A stretch of 64,000 nt of DNA from Flavobacterium akiainvivens (GTDB taxonomy: Bacteria; Bacteroidota; Bacteroidia; Flavobacteriales; Flavobacteriaceae). The stretch is taken from NCBI RefSeq assembly GCF_001278115.1, contig NZ_LIYD01000005.1, forward strand, positions 3,816,548 to 3,880,547, given 5' to 3'. Under the pieces are notes generated by a model. That model worked only from the letters and a program-made list of their open reading frames with translations, searched no databases and had not been told where the DNA came from. The position numbers and the translations under genes are program-made. Positions 46,294 to 55,082 of this stretch are shown here, piece by piece. Numbering within the stretch: the first letter of the stretch is position 1; the number at the start of each line of letters is the position of its first letter.

Positions 46294-47523
46294 ATGCATT
46301 TACCCCAACCTAACTGGTCGCGCCGAAAATTTGTAGCCCGGTTTACAGGTGCAGGCGCGCTTGTTTTGCTAAATCCCCAATTTTCATGGGCTTTTGAAGG
46401 TGCCGACCCTAAAATTACTGCCCTTGTAGCCAAAAGCATGGGTATTGATACCCACAACCATATAGATGTTCCGCTGGTACAGGCAGAACTGCCCGGGCCT
46501 GCACAGGATATGGCAGGCGAAATGAAAAAGTCAGGGTTATCGGCTATTTGTATGACGTTTGCCGTAGACTATAAACAGCCACTTGCACCCGGCGAGTCTT
46601 ACAGCCGTTTTACAGCCGGGCTTGATGCAATGGACAGGCTGCTTGTATTTAACAACATAAAGAGGGCGCTTAATCTGGCCGGCCTTGAGGCTGCCCACAA
46701 AGAACAAAAGCCTGCTGTAATACAATCTGTAGAAGGGTGCCATTTTCTTGAAGGAGACGCCGCTAAAGTAGAGGAGGCTTATAACCGCGGGCTTAGGGTG
46801 CTGGGCCTGCTACATGATAATGATGCACTGCAACCCCTGGGCGATGTATATACCAACCCGCCACAATATGGTGGCCTTACAAAGCTGGGCAGCGATGTTA
46901 TTAAAGAATGCGAAAGGCTGGGCATACTGGTAGACCTTGCACATGGCAGTAATGATATGGTTAATGCAGCGCTTAAGGTGGCTACAAAACCGGTATTGAT
47001 TTCGCACACCGGGCTCGACACGCAGCTTGGCCAAAACCCGTTTATGGCAAAAATGATGAAGCCAAGGCTGATAAGTCAAGAGCAGGCTAAGATTGTTGCG
47101 AATGCAGGTGGGGTGATTGGTGTATGGACACACCTTGCCGAAACGCCTCTTGAGTATGCACAAAACATAAGGGCTATGGCAGATGTTGTGGGTATAGACC
47201 ACGTGTGTATAGGCACCGATACAAAACTTACACCGGCATACCATTCGCCAAATGAGCAATGGGGCAAGCAGGGCAGCCCGGAGAAGCCTAAAGGGAAAGA
47301 TGTGGGTACATCATCGGAAGGTAATAACCATCCTAAAAAAGAAGAAAACAAAAACGGCGAAAGGATAGGTGAGCGCACTAACCTTGCCTGGGCAGGGCAG
47401 ACGACAGGGTTTTATTATGCTGTTACAGATGCGTTGCTTAAAACCGGCTTTACAGAGGCTGAGATAATAAAGATAAGCAGCGGCAATTTTTGCCGTTTAT
47501 TTGATGCCACCACAAAACACTGA
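46294..47523 (+). CDS. M19-family (renal-type) membrane dipeptidase, Tat-exported
   Basis: The ATG at 46294 gives 409 residues. The N terminus NWSRRKFVARFTGAGALVLL is a twin-arginine signal, so the folded metalloenzyme is exported. M19 zinc ligands are seen as DTHNHID (about 48-54), Glu in SVEGCHFL, and His in LVDLAHGS and ISHTGLD. The later IGTDTKLTP fits the family too. It should hydrolyse dipeptides in the periplasm. A TTG 27 bases upstream is an alternative start, but the Tat motif position favours the ATG. A Lys/Glu/Asn-rich insertion (KPKGKDVGTSSEGNNHPKK) near residue 345 looks like a surface loop. Confidence 0.9.
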   Translation: MHLPQPNWSRRKFVARFTGAGALVLLNPQFSWAFEGADPKITALVAKSMGIDTHNHIDVPLVQAELPGPAQDMAGEMKKSGLSAICMTFAVDYKQPLAPGESYSRFTAGLDAMDRLLVFNNIKRALNLAGLEAAHKEQKPAVIQSVEGCHFLEGDAAKVEEAYNRGLRVLGLLHDNDALQPLGDVYTNPPQYGGLTKLGSDVIKECERLGILVDLAHGSNDMVNAALKVATKPVLISHTGLDTQLGQNPFMAKMMKPRLISQEQAKIVANAGGVIGVWTHLAETPLEYAQNIRAMADVVGIDHVCIGTDTKLTPAYHSPNEQWGKQGSPEKPKGKDVGTSSEGNNHPKKEENKNGERIGERTNLAWAGQTTGFYYAVTDALLKTGFTEAEIIKISSGNFCRLFDATTKH

Positions 47524-47558
47524 CAACTTGTTTGTCAGGATATATTTAGTAGTAAGTG

Positions 47559-47592
47559 AAAAGCCTCAGCAATTGCTGAGGCTTTTTGTTTT
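47559..47592 (+). terminator. Terminator after the dipeptidase gene
   Basis: AAAAGCCTCAGCAATTGC pairs with its complement ending GAGGCTTTTT, followed by GTTTTG. It may also serve the convergent ankyrin gene. Confidence 0.9.
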
Positions 47593-47607
47593 GTACTCTA
47601 TGGCTGC

Positions 47608-48945
47608 TTATCCCGCCAGTATTTTTTGTTTCTCTACATTAAATTCATCCTGGGTAAGGATGCCCGCATCCAGTAGTTCTTTAATATCCATGAGGGCTTT
47701 CTTTTTATCGCCCATGCCGTTGTTTGCCTCAGCGGCAACGGGCTGCGCCACAGGCTGCATTGTGGGTGCGTTTGCCGGGTTTTTGCTCAGTAGCAGTTCG
47801 GTGATTTCATTAAAGCCTTTTACGTTGCTGTAGTCTATGGCTTTTTGCTCTTTTACGTTTACCAAAGTGGCATCGGCATCTTTTTCAAGCAGGTATTTTA
47901 CAATATCTTTCTTTCCGCCTGCAGCGGCATAATGCAGGGCGGTGTTGCCGCTTTGGTCCTGCGCGTTTAGGGCAGCGCCTTTTTCAACCAATAACTTCAC
48001 CATGCTGAGGTGGCCGTTTTTAACGGCGGCGTGTAACAGGCTTTCGGCGCCATACGCCCCGGAGCTGATGTTAAAGTTACTGTCGGCCGCAAGGTCATTG
48101 GCGGTAAGCACCCAGTCAAGGTAAGAAGACATATCATCGTTATTACCTGCCAGTGGTTTGGCGTAGTTAACTTCAATGCCATACTCCAGAAACAGGCTTA
48201 CAATTTCTTTCTGGTTGTTGTTTACGGCAAACCATACCGGTGCCAGCCCGTTGTTAGACGATACCTTAGCATCGGCACCGTTTTGCAGCAGGAACTTAAT
48301 AATCATGTTATTGTTTTGGTAGCAGGCCAGCAGCAAGGCACTTTCGCCCTGCTGGTTAAGGTGGTTTACATCGGCACCTTTTTCTGCAAGAGCCTGCACC
48401 GCCTGCAGGTTTTTAGACTGCACGGCAAACAGCAGTGCGGTATTGCCATACTTATCTACTGCATTAACATTAGCGCCGGCATCGGCCAGTTTGTGTATTA
48501 CATCCCTAAAGCCGCAGTAGGCTGCCAGCATAAGCGGAGACTGCGCCTCTTTGTTTTCGGCATTGGGGTCGAGCCCGTTTTCCAGCAGTTTTGCCAAAAC
48601 ATCGGCCTGGCCCAGGTTTGCCGTAAGGTGCACCAAGCTGTTGCCCTTGTGGTCGTTAATGCCGGTATTGGCACCCTGCTCAATAAGGTACAGCGCCACC
48701 TGCTTTTGTTTTAGCAGGCAGGCAAAATACAGCGGGGTTTCGCCGGCGTGGTCTTCATAATTAATATCGGCGCCTTTTTCCAGCAGGCCCTTTACAATAT
48801 CAAGGTAGCCGTTGTGGGCGGCATAGTGCAGGGCAGTGCGGCCTTTCTCATCGGTATAGGTAACATCTACCTCGTTGTTTTTAAGCAGTATTTCGGCTAT
48901 TTTCCGTTTGCCCGACTCGCAGGCTATAATAAAAGACATTGACAT
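47608..48945 (-). CDS. Ankyrin-repeat protein with C-terminal SHOCT-like domain
   Basis: This 445-residue cytoplasmic protein has no signal. About ten ankyrin repeats span residues 5-380 (KGRTALHYAAHNGYLDIVKGL, AGETPLYFACLLKQKQVALYL, SGNTALHYAAAGGKKDIVKYL). A short Pro/Ala linker follows, then a C-terminal SHOCT-like helix pair (KKKALMDIKELLDAGILTQD, about 415-445). SHOCT is a small oligomerisation module. The gene follows another ankyrin gene by 12 bases on the same strand, so they form an operon. Binding partners are unknown. Confidence 0.87.
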   Translation of the reverse strand: MSMSFIIACESGKRKIAEILLKNNEVDVTYTDEKGRTALHYAAHNGYLDIVKGLLEKGADINYEDHAGETPLYFACLLKQKQVALYLIEQGANTGINDHKGNSLVHLTANLGQADVLAKLLENGLDPNAENKEAQSPLMLAAYCGFRDVIHKLADAGANVNAVDKYGNTALLFAVQSKNLQAVQALAEKGADVNHLNQQGESALLLACYQNNNMIIKFLLQNGADAKVSSNNGLAPVWFAVNNNQKEIVSLFLEYGIEVNYAKPLAGNNDDMSSYLDWVLTANDLAADSNFNISSGAYGAESLLHAAVKNGHLSMVKLLVEKGAALNAQDQSGNTALHYAAAGGKKDIVKYLLEKDADATLVNVKEQKAIDYSNVKGFNEITELLLSKNPANAPTMQPVAQPVAAEANNGMGDKKKALMDIKELLDAGILTQDEFNVEKQKILAG

Positions 48946-48957
48946 AAGGAGGCGGTA

Positions 48958-50145
48958 TTATTTGGCCTGCATAAGCAGTTCAACAGTTTTAGATTTTAGG
49001 TTATCGGCAGATGCCAGCATCATGGCCGTTTCGTCGCGGTTGTTTGTGGCATTTGCATCGGCACCCATTTCTAAAAGCAGCTTTGTTTTTTTATAGGTAT
49101 CGCGGGCGGCATTCTGGTCGTAATTTACATTATAAGCCGCTACCTTGTGCAGTAGTGTATTGCCGTCGTTATCGGTTTGAGATGGGTCTATGTTGCCGGT
49201 TTTTACAATCTGCTCAAACACCTCAAAAGGCTTTTCGCCCATAATATCAAATACTGATTTTTCAACGCCGTAATGTGTTGAGGTTTGGTGCAGGTCGGCG
49301 CCATCTTCCATCATTGCTGTAACCAGGGTAGCAGGGTAAGGTGAATAGCTGCCGCTAATGCGCTTAACATATTCAAAGAAAAATGCTACGCCATCCCTTG
49401 TTTTTTTGTCGAAATCAGGCGATTCATATTTCTTGAGCATTTCATACATTTCCAGGCTTTGGTGGTCTACGGTAACCTGGTAATACGCTGTTTTACCTTC
49501 CTTGTCCTGCTCGTTTACCTGCGCACCGTTTTCAAGTAGTAGCTCCACAAGTTCTTTTTTATGATTAGAAATAGCCAGCATTAGCGGGGTTTCGGCTATG
49601 ATGTTAGTAGCGTTTACATCGGCACCGTTGTCAATAAGCAGCTGTGCATACTGTTTAACCTGTTCGGCATTTGTGTTGTAGGTTTTGGCAATCTGGTGCA
49701 GGTAGGTGTTTTCGGCATTGTTAACGGTGTTTACATCGCAGCCGCCGTCTATCAGGGTTTTAATAATGGCAGGGTTGGCTTTTTGTTCAAAGGCAAAGCT
49801 CAGCAGGGTTTTATCGCGTACGGCATCGTTAAGGCTGCTCAGTTTAGGCATCAATTCTTCAACAAATGCAACCGATTCGGCATCGTCCTGCAGGATTCGG
49901 AAAGCGGCGTCAAAAAATGTCCTTTCCAGGTTATCATACTCATACAGGTCGGTTTCAATAAGGCCTTTGTCTACAAAAAGGCTAATAATATCAAAGGCTT
50001 TTGTGCGCAGCAGAATATCAAACAACTGTATGTTTTTAAAGCTGTCCAGGTTGCCGGGAATGTTTTCTTCGGCTTTAAGAAGTTGGCGGGCGTCGTCAAT
50101 TTTTTGTTTTTGTAACGCTTCAATAAGTTCTGTTTGGCTTGACAT
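48958..50145 (-). CDS. Ankyrin-repeat protein
   Basis: This 395-residue cytoplasmic protein has no signal. Ankyrin repeats occur in two blocks (about 100-240, AENTYLHQIAKTYNTNAEQV and AETPLMLAISNHKKELVELL, and about 270-395, DGNTLLHKVAAYNVNYDQNA and RDETAMMLASADN). They are separated by a less regular region around 245-300. It is the first gene of a two-gene ankyrin operon. The repeats differ enough from the downstream protein that a recent duplication is not evident. Confidence 0.85.
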   Translation of the reverse strand: MSSQTELIEALQKQKIDDARQLLKAEENIPGNLDSFKNIQLFDILLRTKAFDIISLFVDKGLIETDLYEYDNLERTFFDAAFRILQDDAESVAFVEELMPKLSSLNDAVRDKTLLSFAFEQKANPAIIKTLIDGGCDVNTVNNAENTYLHQIAKTYNTNAEQVKQYAQLLIDNGADVNATNIIAETPLMLAISNHKKELVELLLENGAQVNEQDKEGKTAYYQVTVDHQSLEMYEMLKKYESPDFDKKTRDGVAFFFEYVKRISGSYSPYPATLVTAMMEDGADLHQTSTHYGVEKSVFDIMGEKPFEVFEQIVKTGNIDPSQTDNDGNTLLHKVAAYNVNYDQNAARDTYKKTKLLLEMGADANATNNRDETAMMLASADNLKSKTVELLMQAK

Positions 50146-50250
50146 GGTTTTATGATTTTTTAGTGTGGATACCCAAATTTAAGAAGCTCATAAATGCACT
50201 GCCTTAAATTAAACATATCTTTAACGTTGCTTTAAGAGTTGCAACAGCTC

Positions 50251-50285
50251 AATAAAAAAGCCCCCACAAAAGGCGGAGGCTTTAA
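50251..50285 (-). terminator. Terminator after the DsbA-like gene
   Basis: On the minus strand AAAGCCTCC pairs with GGGGGCTTT (one G-U pair) around a 9-base loop, followed by TTTTATT. Confidence 0.75.
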
Positions 50286-50330
50286 ATTATCTAAAACAAT
50301 GCGTTACAAATTGTTGTGTAATGCCTGATT

Positions 50331-51311
50331 TTACTTCTTACGGTACATAGTACCCGTTTTAATGGTTTGCTTTGTAAGGAGGCCATCGTTACAGGCTTTT
50401 TCAAGGGTGGTTTTGGCATCGTTAACGCCTGTTTCAAGTATTACGGCATATTCTTTAGCGGTAAGTGAGGGAAATACATTAAACAAGGCAAGTGGCGTAG
50501 TGTTGTTAAAAGCGGTTTTTTTAGCCTGCGGATATACAGCCAGCAGCGCCTGCTCAAACTGTTCATAAGGCTTAGAGCCGTATACGGTATTTTTTATGTC
50601 TTTACCATCTGAAAAGAAAAGCGTAGGGAAACCCCTTACACCCAGTGTGCGGCCATAGGCCAGGTCTTCTTCAAACAGCTTTTTGGCAGGGCCTTCAAAA
50701 TCAGTTTTTAGCTGTTGTGCATCAAGCCCGGCTTCGGTGGCGGCCTGTGCTATAGCTGGCCATTTTGCAATATTCTGCTTGTCTAAAAACAGCTTTTCGC
50801 GCAGTATGCGCATAAAGGTAACGGCCTTTGCCTTATCCTGCATTTGTGCCGCCTTAAGGGCAATACAAGCCGGATAAGAAGAATCAAGCGGATCTTCAAG
50901 CCATACATCGCCATCTATGGGCATTTCATAATACAGGCTAACCTCGTCCCAATGGTGGGCCACATCGGCGGGTTTGCTTATGCCGCCGCTGTTGTAGCTC
51001 CAGTCGGGCAGGAGGCCGCCCATGCGGTAGTCTATATCTATATAAGCGCCATACTCCAGCTTTAGCTTGCGCAGTTGCGGCTCAATACCCCAGCAGGAAG
51101 AACAAATGGGATCTGTATAATAAATAACTTTAACGGGTTTGGTTGTAGGGATGATACCGGCAGTACCCGTTGGGGCAGTTTGGGGCATTTCGCACACGCC
51201 GGTTTCGGGGTCGCACAGTAGGGGGTTAGGATTGTTGTTGCTCATAGTTTTTTTTTGTGGTTGGCAAGCCAGGTTAAATGCCAGCAGTGCTATAAAGGTT
51301 GCGGCTCTCAT
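50331..51311 (-). CDS. DsbA/FrnE-like thioredoxin-fold lipoprotein
   Basis: From the ATG at 51309-51311 the product is 326 residues with a lipoprotein-like signal (RAATFIALLAFNLACQ). A later Met (MSNNNPN) would give a cytoplasmic form, as in the YjbH/SpxH-type adaptors that share this fold. The thioredoxin domain (about 75-270) has DPICSSCWG, an active-site CxxC, a helical insertion, and the cis-Pro motif GVRGFPTLFF. A short winged-helix-like tail follows (TAKEYAVILETGVNDAKTTL). The gene is divergent from an HxlR thiol-type regulator, which points to a redox-stress role. Confidence 0.85.
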   Translation of the reverse strand: MRAATFIALLAFNLACQPQKKTMSNNNPNPLLCDPETGVCEMPQTAPTGTAGIIPTTKPVKVIYYTDPICSSCWGIEPQLRKLKLEYGAYIDIDYRMGGLLPDWSYNSGGISKPADVAHHWDEVSLYYEMPIDGDVWLEDPLDSSYPACIALKAAQMQDKAKAVTFMRILREKLFLDKQNIAKWPAIAQAATEAGLDAQQLKTDFEGPAKKLFEEDLAYGRTLGVRGFPTLFFSDGKDIKNTVYGSKPYEQFEQALLAVYPQAKKTAFNNTTPLALFNVFPSLTAKEYAVILETGVNDAKTTLEKACNDGLLTKQTIKTGTMYRKK

Positions 51312-51321
51312 GTATTGTTGT

Positions 51322-51338
51322 AACTTTACTGCAAAGTT
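51322..51338. promoter_or_regulatory. Candidate HxlR operator
   Basis: AACTTT (51322-51327) and AAAGTT (51333-51338) form a 6-base inverted repeat with a 5-base spacer, in the 65-base gap between the divergent DsbA-like and HxlR genes. Binding by the HxlR protein is inferred. Confidence 0.4.
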
Positions 51339-51376
51339 GGTGCATTTAAACGCGCCGGTCAATTAGTCAAAAAAAT

Positions 51377-51676
51377 ATGACTACACAAAACAAGAGCGAA
51401 TGCCCGGCCGAGGGGCTTTTAAAATTGCTTTCGGGCAAATGGAAGCCGCAGATATTTTTATTTGCTGTTTCAGGGCCTGTGCGTTTTAACGGCCTGCTGA
51501 GGGATTTAAAAGGCGCAAGTAAACAATCTATATCTGTAGCGCTGCGCGAGCTGGAAGAAAACGGCCTGTTTGATAAGCACATTATTAAGCAAAAGCCCCT
51601 GCATATAGAATATACGCTAAGCGAAAAAGGCCAGGCACTGGTGCCGGTATTCAGGCAGCTTGAGCTGGTGTCATAG
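51377..51676 (+). CDS. HxlR-family transcriptional regulator
   Basis: This 99-residue winged-helix protein has the HxlR hallmarks: ECPAEGLLKLLSGKWKPQIF, then FNGLLRDLKGASKQSISVALRELEENGL, and IEYTLSEKGQALVPVF. Cys9 lies at the conserved position used by thiol-sensing members (YodB/HypR type). It is divergent from the DsbA-like lipoprotein gene and probably controls it and itself. Its last 6 bases overlap the end of the convergent GNAT gene. Confidence 0.93.
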   Translation: MTTQNKSECPAEGLLKLLSGKWKPQIFLFAVSGPVRFNGLLRDLKGASKQSISVALRELEENGLFDKHIIKQKPLHIEYTLSEKGQALVPVFRQLELVS

Positions 51677-52114
51677 CACAAATTCCATAACCGGCAAAAA
51701 GCGCCCTTCAATCTGGGTAACCTTGTGGCCTATGGTTTTAAACCCGAAAGCAGTATAAAAACCCTCTGCATTTGGGTCGGCATCGGCGGTTATTTTTGTA
51801 ACGCCCTCTTTTTTTATCCGGCTTAAAAAATCTTCAATAAGCCGCCGGCCACAGCCTTTGCCTATATATTCCGGCAATACAAAAAGATTGTCGAGCACGC
51901 AGTCATCATCTAAATAATAAGAATAATAACCGGTAATGGTGTTGCCGGTTACCAGTTTGTATACTTCGTGCTTATCAATATAGGCGGGGGTAATGGTAAG
52001 CTTTTCCTGCCAGGAACTCATTTGTTGTGGGGTATACCCCCAATGGGCTTTAGATTGCAGCGTAAGCGTAGTTAGAGTGTCAAAATCTTGTGGAGTGGCT
52101 TTTACTATAGTCAT
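51671..52114 (-). CDS. GNAT-family N-acetyltransferase
   Basis: This 147-residue single-domain GNAT protein has the acetyl-CoA site seen as LFVLPEYIGKGCGRRLIEDF (motif A, Q/RxxGxG/A-like GKGCGR) and the motif B region FYTAFGFKTIGHKV. The substrate (small molecule or protein) is not predictable. It is convergent and slightly overlapping with the HxlR gene. Confidence 0.9.
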   Translation of the reverse strand: MTIVKATPQDFDTLTTLTLQSKAHWGYTPQQMSSWQEKLTITPAYIDKHEVYKLVTGNTITGYYSYYLDDDCVLDNLFVLPEYIGKGCGRRLIEDFLSRIKKEGVTKITADADPNAEGFYTAFGFKTIGHKVTQIEGRFLPVMEFVL

Positions 52115-52201
52115 GGCGTGGTGTTGGTATTACTAAGATAGCAGGATTTGTTTTAACAGTAAAAAGGTTTTTTGTTTAATTTGTGTTATGATAAAATAGC
52201 C

Positions 52202-52927
52202 ATGAAAAAGTATACAGTTCTACTCGTTTTCTTTACGTTTTACAGCGTGTTTGCCCAAACCCGGCGTGATTTTGATACCCTGCCCGTAGTATGGCCGGAT
52301 ACTACAGCTGTTAAAACCGGCCCGTTAAAGTTTGTACCCATTACCGGAAAACAGTTTAATGATATAAGGGCTTTTGCTATAGCCAATAAGAATGCCGGGG
52401 GAGTGCCTGCACCTGTATTGAAAGACTCAAAGCTTATAGTAGCTACAAAAAACGCGTTGTTTGAGCTGCCCGCCGGTGGGGGTTATGAAAGTTCGTACAG
52501 CTATATACAATATGTGCCTGAAATACGTTCGCACCTGATAAGCCGGTGTGGCGAAGGGGCCTGCTCTGCCTACCTGCTGGATCATGAAACCAACGGGATA
52601 ATGTATGTGCCGTCTTCTTATGATTCCGGAGTGATGGGGTTTTCGGTGTCACCTTCTGGTAAATACTTTTTGGTATATTCTTCTTATGACGGGCCTGATT
52701 ATGCAGACTATTACACTACCCGTAGTGAGTTTATGATATACAGTATTGGGCAGACTAAAGGCATGAAAGGATTAAGGCTGTACCGTGAGTTTGAATCGAC
52801 CGAATGGTCTATTGATGAAATGGTGTGGCTTGACAATAGCACGCTGGCGCTTAAGGTGTATGCCGGAAACGCTGCAGTTGATATGGAGCCCGTACAATAC
52901 AAGTATTATGAAACGGTTATAAAGTAA
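52202..52927 (+). CDS. Exported protein of unknown function
   Basis: The ATG at 52202-52204 gives 241 residues with a signal peptide (KKYTVLLVFFTFYSVFAQ). The mature part is beta-rich (LFELPAGGGYESSYSYIQYV, MGFSVSPSGKYFLVYSSYDG) and reminiscent of a partial propeller, but no family is recognised. Cysteines in SRCGEGACSAYLL may form a disulfide. The next gene starts 4 bases later, so the two are co-transcribed. Confidence 0.75.
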   Translation: MKKYTVLLVFFTFYSVFAQTRRDFDTLPVVWPDTTAVKTGPLKFVPITGKQFNDIRAFAIANKNAGGVPAPVLKDSKLIVATKNALFELPAGGGYESSYSYIQYVPEIRSHLISRCGEGACSAYLLDHETNGIMYVPSSYDSGVMGFSVSPSGKYFLVYSSYDGPDYADYYTTRSEFMIYSIGQTKGMKGLRLYREFESTEWSIDEMVWLDNSTLALKVYAGNAAVDMEPVQYKYYETVIK

Positions 52928-52931
52928 TAGC

Positions 52932-53234
52932 ATGAAATACCTGTATGCCTTTTACCTGCTGGTTTGTATCGCCATGCTTGAATTTACTACGATATTTTGG
53001 ATAGGTACAAAAGACGACTTTGAAGCCCTTAAAAGCAACCTGGCCATTTTTATGCTGAACCGCTTTATACTTAACCTAATAATTATTCTTATCCAGATTT
53101 TGTTTTTGTGGCTGGTGTGGGCAGTAATAGCGCCGGTAAGAAAAAGTATTTCAGCACAAAAGCTGCTGCTTACTGCTTTTGTGCTGCTCAATGTGTTTTC
53201 TCTTGTCCTGGTTCTTGTTAACTATTTCCTGTAG
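52932..53234 (+). CDS. Small three-helix membrane protein, unknown
   Basis: This 100-residue protein has three strongly hydrophobic segments (about 4-22, 37-60, 75-98) and few charges apart from the KDDFEALKSN loop. No motif is recognised. It is coupled to the exported-protein gene just upstream. Confidence 0.7.
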   Translation: MKYLYAFYLLVCIAMLEFTTIFWIGTKDDFEALKSNLAIFMLNRFILNLIIILIQILFLWLVWAVIAPVRKSISAQKLLLTAFVLLNVFSLVLVLVNYFL

Positions 53235-53270
53235 TGCCCGGCTTTAACACCACTATTGCGCTTTAAGCCT

Positions 53271-53278
53271 TATCTTTG
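53271..53278 (+). promoter_or_regulatory. -7 box just before the start at 53283
   Basis: TATCTTTG fits TAnnTTTG exactly and ends 4 bases before the ATG, so the mRNA would have almost no leader. A TTG (53256-53258) lies at a short distance upstream. Confidence 0.5.
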
Positions 53279-53282
53279 TAAT

Positions 53283-53843
53283 ATGGACGATGAAAAGTTT
53301 ATTTTTTGCCTTGAAGGGGTTGATGATGTAGAGCATCAGCGTGAGACTGAAACCGTTAAAAACCTGGAACGCCTGGCTTTTGAGCAGGGCATAGGCAGTA
53401 TTTACAAAACCTGCGATACCATAGAAGGACTTGAAGAAAGCCTGCAGGCGCTGTTGTATGACGATCACAATTTTAAGAACTACGAAATTATATACCTGGT
53501 TATGCCCGGCGAGGCCAATACCATAAGGCTTAACGGCTATTACTACAGCGTTGAGGAAATTGCCGAATTGTTTGAAGGCAAGCTAAAGGGTAAAATACTG
53601 CATTTTGCCAATGCCAAGGCGCTCGACCTTACCAGCGATGAAGCCCAGTATTTTCTGGATATAACCAATGCCAGGGCAGTATCGGGCTATGGCGATGCCA
53701 ACAGCGGGCTAACCAGCAGCGGGCTGGATAGGGCATTCTTTAGCCTTTTTGAAGACGATGACAACCTGCGCAGCATTGTAGAAGAACTGCACGAACGGCA
53801 TTATGCACTGTGCAAACTGCTTGACTTCAGGTTGTATTATTGA
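53283..53843 (+). CDS. Cytoplasmic protein of unknown function (possibly DUF6642-like)
   Basis: This 186-residue soluble acidic protein is read from the ATG at 53283; a start 27 bases earlier would lie upstream of the promoter box. Features include FIFCLEGVDDVEHQRETETV, YEIIYLVMPGEANTIRLNGY and HFANAKALDL, then a Gly/Ser stretch ending in a helical tail. The alternating strand-helix pattern suggests an alpha/beta fold of the kind found in DUF6642 proteins; I hold this loosely. It has no operon partner. Confidence 0.7.
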   Translation: MDDEKFIFCLEGVDDVEHQRETETVKNLERLAFEQGIGSIYKTCDTIEGLEESLQALLYDDHNFKNYEIIYLVMPGEANTIRLNGYYYSVEEIAELFEGKLKGKILHFANAKALDLTSDEAQYFLDITNARAVSGYGDANSGLTSSGLDRAFFSLFEDDDNLRSIVEELHERHYALCKLLDFRLYY

Positions 53844-53960
53844 TTGTTAGCAGGCATCATAAACCGGTTAAAATCACATTGCTTTTTGCGCCCCCGTAAT
53901 GGCGGGGCTTCATTAGTAAAATTGTATCTTTAGGCTAACAAACCAACAATTTTACACGCT

Positions 53961-54947
53961 ATGAACATTGCCGTATTTAGTACCTACAGTTATGATGAGG
54001 AGTTTTTAACCCAGCACAACACCGGGCACAACCTTACGTTTTTCAAGCTTCCGCTAAACCTGCAAACGGCCAACCTGGTACAGGGGTTTACTGCCGTATG
54101 CGTGTTTGTAAACGACACCGTTAATGCCGAAGTGCTCAGCGCCATTAAACAGCACGGCGTGCGGCTTATTGTGCTGCGTTGCGCGGGCTTTAATAATGTA
54201 GATATTAAGGCTGCCGATGCCCTGGGTATACCCGTGCTGCGCGTACCGGCCTATTCGCCCGAGGCAGTGGCGGAACACACCGTGGCGCTTATGCTAACCC
54301 TGAACCGCAAAACCCACAAAGCGTATAACCGCGTGCGCGAAGGCAATTTTTCGCTGGAGCGCCTGCTGGGCTTTAACCTGCACAACCGCAAGGTGGGCAT
54401 TATAGGTACGGGTAATATAGGCAAGGCGGTATGCAACATTCTCAATGGCTTTGGCTGCAATATTTATGCTTATGATGTATATCCCGATGCTGCCCTTGAA
54501 GCCCTGGGTGTTACCTATGCCCCGCTGGAGGATGTGCTGCGCGATGCCGATGTGGTATCGTTACACTGCCCGCTTATGGAGGGCACCCGCCACCTTATTA
54601 ATGCCGAAACCCTAAAACTGTTTAAACCCGGAGCCATGCTCATCAATACCAGCCGCGGCGGGCTTATTAATACGCCTGATGTTATTGAGGCGCTTAAAGA
54701 CCGCCAGCTGGGCTACCTGGGGCTTGATGTATATGAGCAGGAGGGCAGCCTGTTTTTTCAGGATTTATCTGAAGATGTAATACAGGACGACCTTATTATG
54801 AGGCTCATATCATTCCCCAATGTGCTTATAACATCGCACCAGGGCTTTTTTACGCGTGAGGCGTTAGAACAAATTGCTACCACTACCTTTGCCAATGTAG
54901 ATGCTTTTGCTGCACAGCAGGAACTGGTTAACCGTGTAGTGGTTTAG
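53961..54947 (+). CDS. ldhA: D-lactate dehydrogenase (2-hydroxyacid dehydrogenase family)
   Basis: This 328-residue NAD-dependent dehydrogenase is very close in plan to E. coli LdhA: RCAGFNNVD, VPAYSPEAVAEHTVAL, Rossmann GTGNIG (149-154), catalytic Arg232 (NTSRGGLI), acid Glu in LDVYEQEG (about 259-261) and His293 (TSHQGFFT). It reduces pyruvate to D-lactate in the cytoplasm, regenerating NAD+ when oxygen is short. It is a single-gene unit. Confidence 0.92.
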   Translation: MNIAVFSTYSYDEEFLTQHNTGHNLTFFKLPLNLQTANLVQGFTAVCVFVNDTVNAEVLSAIKQHGVRLIVLRCAGFNNVDIKAADALGIPVLRVPAYSPEAVAEHTVALMLTLNRKTHKAYNRVREGNFSLERLLGFNLHNRKVGIIGTGNIGKAVCNILNGFGCNIYAYDVYPDAALEALGVTYAPLEDVLRDADVVSLHCPLMEGTRHLINAETLKLFKPGAMLINTSRGGLINTPDVIEALKDRQLGYLGLDVYEQEGSLFFQDLSEDVIQDDLIMRLISFPNVLITSHQGFFTREALEQIATTTFANVDAFAAQQELVNRVVV

Positions 54948-54974
54948 ATTTTTTCCTTTGATAATCAAATTGTT

Positions 54975-55013
54975 GGCCTGCCCGTTTTTATAATAAAATT
55001 GGCAGGCCTTTTA
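54975..55013 (+). terminator. Hairpin terminator after ldhA
   Basis: GGCCTGCC (54975-54982) pairs with GGCAGGCC (55001-55008) around an 18-base AT-rich loop, followed by TTTTACTTTT. Confidence 0.65.
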
Positions 55014-55082
55014 CTTTTCTTTAGCGTAGCAGGGGCTAACTTTATAGTAGTGAATAGTTTATAAACCACTAATGACAATATT

